Part shown: in pieces, positions 60,423 to 64,000 of the stretch
Layout: every line of letters starts with the position of its first letter
How positions within the stretch are numbered: the stretch's first letter is position 1
Source of the DNA: Oceanospirillum linum
GTDB lineage: Bacteria; Pseudomonadota; Gammaproteobacteria; Pseudomonadales; Halomonadaceae
DNA length: 64,000 nt
Assembly (NCBI RefSeq): GCF_001995095.2
Contig: NZ_MTSD02000002.1
Coordinates: 578,099-642,098 of the forward strand
Direction of reading: 5' to 3'
Made by a program: the position numbers and the translations under genes
The notes under the pieces: generated by a model
What the model was told of the DNA's origin: nothing
Seen by the model: the letters and a program-made list of their open reading frames with translations, nothing else
Databases searched by the model: none

Positions 60423-61808
60423 ATGCTCATTTTTATCATGCAAATCTTCGCTAAAAAAACATTTGATGCCCCACATGTACTCAAAGAGATAAAGCACCTA
60501 ATGGTCATTGCGCTGCCCATCATGGGGGCTCAACTGGCTCAATCCGGCATGGGTGTCGTAGATACTCTTATGGTAGGCAGGCTCGGGGCTGATCATCTGG
60601 CGGCTGTCGCGCTTGGCACCAGTATCTGGATGCCTTTATTTCTATTTCTGAGTGGTGTTCTGCTGGGTATAACGCCTTTCATTGCCCAATGGCTTGGGGC
60701 CGACACCCCCTCGAAGGTCGGACCCTTTGCATTTCAAGGGTTCTGGCTGGGCCTGGCAATCAGTCTGATTAGCATTGTCGCCATGTTATTTCATACCAGC
60801 ATTCTACAGCTGATGTCGGTACCGGAACACCTGCTGCCACTAACAAGTGATTACATGCTTGGTATCATGATTGGCTTCCCGGCTCTTGGTTTCTATCAGA
60901 CTATGCGTAGCTACACTGAAGGCTTGGGCTTTACCCGGCCCGTTCTGATTATCAGCGTTGGTATGCTCTTATTTAATCTGATGGCAAACTGGATACTGAT
61001 ATATGGCATGGGGCCAATTCCTGCACTAGGTGTCATGGGGTGTGGTTTTGCTACCGCAATCGCCATGTGGAGCAGCGTATTAATGCTATGGCTCTATATT
61101 CGCTTAAATCACCGATACAATGAAACAAGGCTACTGGATTATCCCTCTATGCCTCGTTGGGGCGAGATTAAAAAGATGTCTGTCGTTGGTATACCTATCG
61201 GTGTTGCAATTTTTTTTGAGGTAGGGCTTTTTACCACCATTGCACTTTTTATTGCCCGCCTTGGCTCAACTCAAATTGCTGCTCATCAGATCGCTCTCAA
61301 TGTAACATCTGTTACTTTTATGGTTCCATTAAGCCTTGCTATGGCACTAACTGTTCGGGTCGGTAACAGTGTTGGAGCTGGCGGTTATCAATATGGTAAA
61401 TATGTCAGCATCATTGGTGCGGGGTGTACCGTAGTCGCAAGCTTCTTCACGGCTGGCATTATGTATTTTCTGCCGGAGGTGATTGCAGAACTCTATACAG
61501 ATCAGGCTGAAGTGGTCGCGCTTGCCGTCACCTTGCTACACCTGGCCGCCGTCTTCCAAATATCAGATGCCCTCCAGGTTGCACTTAGTGGAGCCCTGCG
61601 AGGCTATAAAGACACTCAAATTATTATGCCAATTACTCTTTTCTCATACTGGATCGTAGGCATGGGTTTAGGTTATGTACTGTCCTTAACAGACCTGATT
61701 GTCCCCGCCATGGGTGTGGCTGGTTTTTGGTACGGGCTGATTGCAGGACTTAGTATGGCTGCAGTTCTGCTGGGCTGGCGTTTCTTTGCGATTAACAGGC
61801 TAGCTTAG
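60423..61808 (+). CDS. MATE-family multidrug efflux transporter
   Basis: 461 residues with twelve membrane helices. Conserved MATE stretches are ALPIMGAQLAQSGMGVVDTL near residue 30, MGCGFATAIAMWSSVL near 205 and QIAAHQIALNVTSVTFMVPL near 290. It is likely an Na+ or H+ driven drug exporter of the NorM type. The Met at 60438 is an alternative start, because the 60423 ATG lies directly on the AAGG. Confidence 0.92.
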   Translation: MLIFIMQIFAKKTFDAPHVLKEIKHLMVIALPIMGAQLAQSGMGVVDTLMVGRLGADHLAAVALGTSIWMPLFLFLSGVLLGITPFIAQWLGADTPSKVGPFAFQGFWLGLAISLISIVAMLFHTSILQLMSVPEHLLPLTSDYMLGIMIGFPALGFYQTMRSYTEGLGFTRPVLIISVGMLLFNLMANWILIYGMGPIPALGVMGCGFATAIAMWSSVLMLWLYIRLNHRYNETRLLDYPSMPRWGEIKKMSVVGIPIGVAIFFEVGLFTTIALFIARLGSTQIAAHQIALNVTSVTFMVPLSLAMALTVRVGNSVGAGGYQYGKYVSIIGAGCTVVASFFTAGIMYFLPEVIAELYTDQAEVVALAVTLLHLAAVFQISDALQVALSGALRGYKDTQIIMPITLFSYWIVGMGLGYVLSLTDLIVPAMGVAGFWYGLIAGLSMAAVLLGWRFFAINRLA

Positions 61809-61859
61809 ACAAAGGCATGGAAAGGGGCTGCTGCTAACCGCAGAGCCCCAACAGGATCA

Positions 61860-62099
61860 TCAGGCAGGTTTCTGAATATAGTAGAAAAAAATGTCACTTT
61901 CTTCTTTTTGTTCAAGAAGAGTAAAGCCCAAAAACTGACAGAATTTAGGTATATCCCGAGTAGTTGAAGGATCTGTAGCAATGACCCTCAACACATCACC
62001 TTGCATCATATTTTTCACTACCCCATGAAGCATCATAACAGGCTCTGGACACATCAGGCCGGAAGTATCTAATTCATGGGCGTAGGTCATCTCAGACAT
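61860..62099 (-). CDS. TusA-family sulfur carrier/transferase
   Basis: 79 residues from the ATG at 62099, with AGGA upstream; a longer start at 62156 would add a hydrophobic segment not found in the family. The CPxP motif is in LDTSGLMCPEPVMMLHG, with the active Cys. TusA-like proteins relay sulfur for tRNA thiolation or other uses. A sulfite-exporter-type permease lies divergently at 62416, which hints at a sulfur link. Confidence 0.88.
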   Translation of the reverse strand: MSEMTYAHELDTSGLMCPEPVMMLHGVVKNMMQGDVLRVIATDPSTTRDIPKFCQFLGFTLLEQKEESDIFFYYIQKPA

Positions 62100-62415
62100 G
62101 ATCAATTCCTGAAAAATACAAACGACCAAGTTTACCAGAGCCGTTCTAAGGTTCAATAAAGCTATGAAAATAGCCTAACTAAATACCTGCGGTTGTAGCC
62201 AATCTGAGAGATAGATGAGTTCCAGAAAATAAGTTCTGATACAGCTTTTCGCCCCATACATGCAGAAAGTGATATTATTCAAACGCTGACTGTAGCGACG
62301 CTTCAAACCTGTGCAGGCTCTGTTTCTCCGCAAGTTCTAAGGCAAGTCGAATTATGTGCCTGTTATAACCACTATCTCCCTTTCTCTAATCCGATACACT
62401 GACCATGTGGACCTT
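62100..62415. other. Gap between the TusA-like gene and the TSUP permease
   Basis: No gene is supported here. It must hold both divergent promoters. No strong palindrome is apparent. Confidence 0.35.
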
Positions 62416-63198
62416 ATGGATATAATACTGCCTCTAGCCGAAAACTTAACACTGGGCCATTTGCTCTTTCTGATGCTGGTCGCTTTTGTTGCCGGGTTCA
62501 TTGATGCCATTGCCGGAGGTGGTGGGCTGATCACCATTCCGGCACTACTGACCGCAGGTATCCCACCCCACTTAAGCTTAGGTACCAACAAGCTCTCTTC
62601 AAGCTTTGGCTCCTTAACATCGGCAGTTACCTTTTTTCGTAGAGGTCTATTTACTCCTGCACTCTGGAAGGCTGCGTCCATAGGTACTCTGATAGGAGCT
62701 ACGACAGGTACCGTTATAGCCAATTATCTGGACGCAGATTTTATTGCCAAAGCTCTCCCAGCGATCATTATCGCAACAGCAATTTATACACTGGTATCTA
62801 AGCCTGCAACACCAGATGAAAATGCCGATAGAAAAAGCGGCTTATTCCAGTGGGTGCACGGCTTAATTCTTGGGGGCTATGATGGTGTTGCAGGGCCAGG
62901 TACAGGGGCATTCTGGACTGCCAGTGCATTACATTTTTACCGAATGGAGATGCTGAAAACACTTGCACTAGCCCGTACTATGAATTTCATAAGTAACATT
63001 ACATCTTTAGTGACCTTTGCCCTACTGGGCCATGTAGCCTGGGGATTAGGGATAGCAATGGGCTCAACTCTTATGCTGGGCGCCTGGTGTGGATCTCACT
63101 CCGCCATTCGTATGGGAAATTTATGGGTCAGGCGCATTTTCATCTTACTGGTCATCCTAATAAGCTTACGTCTTGCATGGCAGCACTGGATTCTATAA
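62416..63198 (+). CDS. TSUP-family (TauE/SafE) transporter
   Basis: 260 residues from the ATG at 62416, the family's usual length; an in-frame start at 62356 would add 20 residues. About eight membrane helices are visible, with the family motif FIDAIAGGGGLITIPALL near residue 27 and the second repeat GGYDGVAGPGTGAFW near 165. TSUP proteins export sulfite, sulfoacetate or similar organic anions. It may pair with the TusA-like gene. Confidence 0.87.
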   Translation: MDIILPLAENLTLGHLLFLMLVAFVAGFIDAIAGGGGLITIPALLTAGIPPHLSLGTNKLSSSFGSLTSAVTFFRRGLFTPALWKAASIGTLIGATTGTVIANYLDADFIAKALPAIIIATAIYTLVSKPATPDENADRKSGLFQWVHGLILGGYDGVAGPGTGAFWTASALHFYRMEMLKTLALARTMNFISNITSLVTFALLGHVAWGLGIAMGSTLMLGAWCGSHSAIRMGNLWVRRIFILLVILISLRLAWQHWIL

Positions 63199-63409
63199 CT
63201 CAGATACTCTGTCGTTTAATTGAGTATAGAGCAGGAGCCCTTGCCAGCCGATATGCTGTATTGGCAGCAATTAGTACTCTTTAGCTAGTGGCTATTCATT
63301 GAGCAGGAATTAGCAGGGTAAAGTGTATCTCAGCAGTTCAGTGCAGCAGGAAGGTCTACACATACAAACTCTTAATTTAAGAGTGCAACTTTGATTCAGT
63401 AGAAACGCA

Positions 63410-63439
63410 AAAAGCCCATCTCATTAGAGATGGGCTTTT
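63410..63439 (-). terminator. Terminator of the distal 5S gene
   Basis: On the minus strand AAAAGCCCATCTC pairs with GAGATGGGCTTTT, followed by TGCG. It closes the rRNA transcription unit. Confidence 0.85.
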
Positions 63440-63449
63440 GAAATTAAGG

Positions 63450-63565
63450 CTTGATAATGTCCTACTCTCACATGGGGAGACCCCACACTACCATCGGCGC
63501 TGAGCAGTTTCACTTCTGAGTTCGGAAAGGAGTCAGGTGGTTCCTACACGCTATTATCATCAAGC
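63450..63565 (-). rRNA. rrf: 5S ribosomal RNA (distal copy)
   Basis: The minus strand carries a full 5S sequence with the diagnostic GAACTCAGAAGTGAAAC, GCCGATGGTAGTGTGGGG and CCATGTGAGAGTAGG segments. The terminal helix is CTTGATGAT paired with ATTATCAAG. It follows the proximal 5S after a terminator, so it may depend on read-through. Its interior is identical to the other copy. Confidence 0.95.
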
Positions 63566-63648
63566 AAATCGTCATTAAAGCTTATCTTATTTGTCAGCTT
63601 CAACAGAATCCGGTGTAAACTGCCAACAATATGCCAGCAATTTAAAAA

Positions 63649-63673
63649 AACCCCGCTTCATGGAAGCGGGGTT
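63649..63673 (-). terminator. Terminator between the two 5S genes
   Basis: AACCCCGCTTC pairs with GAAGCGGGGTT around a three-base loop, with TTTTTAAA after it on the minus strand. Confidence 0.85.
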
Positions 63674-63720
63674 CTTTTGGGCCGTCTGTGTACTATTTAC
63701 ACAGTCAGCCAGTATAAGGC

Positions 63721-63837
63721 GCTTGACGATGTCCTACTCTCACATGGGGAGACCCCACACTACCATCGGCGCTGAGCAGTTTCACTTCTGAGTTCGGAAA
63801 GGAGTCAGGTGGTTCCTACACGCTATTGTCGTCAAGC
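63721..63837 (-). rRNA. rrf: 5S ribosomal RNA (proximal copy)
   Basis: Same 5S body as the other copy, with terminal helix CTTGACGAC paired with ATCGTCAAG. Compared with the distal copy one T-A pair became C-G and one G-U became G-C, a compensatory pattern. It is the first 5S after the 23S gene, which lies outside the window. Confidence 0.95.
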
Positions 63838-64000
63838 AAAAAGGTTGTAGATCGATGCCAATCGATTGTAATACTTTGTGCCGTGTTAGGGCTAAATTCT
63901 GTATTGCGGTTTATCGTTTGATCTTTGTATCTTGTGTCGTATCCGATCGTTTGTCTTTCCGTGTTGTTGCACGGTTTACAGCAAGGTCAGACCATTTTGG
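63838..64000 (-). other. 23S-5S spacer of the rRNA operon
   Basis: About 163 bases upstream (minus-strand sense) of the proximal 5S. No 23S end, tRNA or promoter is recognisable. It is a transcribed spacer. Confidence 0.6.

Noticed and set aside
1..64000. CRISPR array, prophage or tRNA genes
   Set aside because: No regularly spaced repeats, phage structural genes or cloverleaf sequences were seen.

Overview
The window is a piece of a gammaproteobacterial chromosome. The gene set points to a marine, motile, Oceanospirillaceae-like heterotroph: polyamine uptake and catabolism, several chemoreceptors and c-di-GMP enzymes, an iron ABC transporter, EpmC, an EfpL/YeiP paralogue, and a RAYT transposase with its repeats. 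This placement is inferred from gene content only. Most of the sequence has moderate GC and dense, normal genes. The stretch at about 25.5-29.5 kb is visibly AT-richer and mobile.

Layout: 1-10.5 kb, all on the minus strand, is a polyamine block: a partial aldehyde dehydrogenase, two paralogous class-I glutamine amidotransferases around a chemoreceptor, the ABC importer potFGHI, and a puuA-type glutamylpolyamine synthetase. A divergent GntR/FCD regulator follows, then a spuC-type putrescine aminotransferase, a LuxR regulator, a GlxA-like regulator paired with an isochorismatase-like hydrolase, a soluble FIST-domain chemoreceptor, a DMT transporter, an NhaC-type antiporter and puuB. Palindromic TGTGATCACA sites occur in the puuA/gntR, spuC and puuB control regions and nowhere else convincingly, which suggests one regulon. 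puuC and speB (agmatinase) lie at 31.8-34.5 kb. Together these cover agmatine -> putrescine -> gamma-glutamyl route -> GABA, plus a transaminase route.

The accessory region (24-31.4 kb) interrupts this set. It holds a RAYT gene with REP hairpins; an IS1182-family element (1827 bp, 4-bp target duplication) inserted in a secreted-protein gene, where removal of the IS restores the frame; an IS end fragment; and a small cluster of integron gene cassettes on the minus strand. The cassette cluster has three attC sites and three cassette genes but no integrase, so it looks like a CALIN. One attC is split by a 164-bp MITE with the same ends as the IS and a 4-bp duplication.

From 34.7 to 63 kb the genes are mostly housekeeping and signalling: a LysR regulator, AdhP, hemerythrin, a PhoD-like phosphatase, a cysteine desulfhydrase with divergent Lrp regulator, four c-di-GMP/response-regulator proteins, DadA, Usp, Uup, CheV, TatD, an iron ABC transporter with Fur-like sites, EpmC, MATE, TusA and a TSUP permease. 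The right end is the tail of an rRNA operon read leftwards: two 5S genes, each followed by a terminator. The 23S gene lies outside the window.
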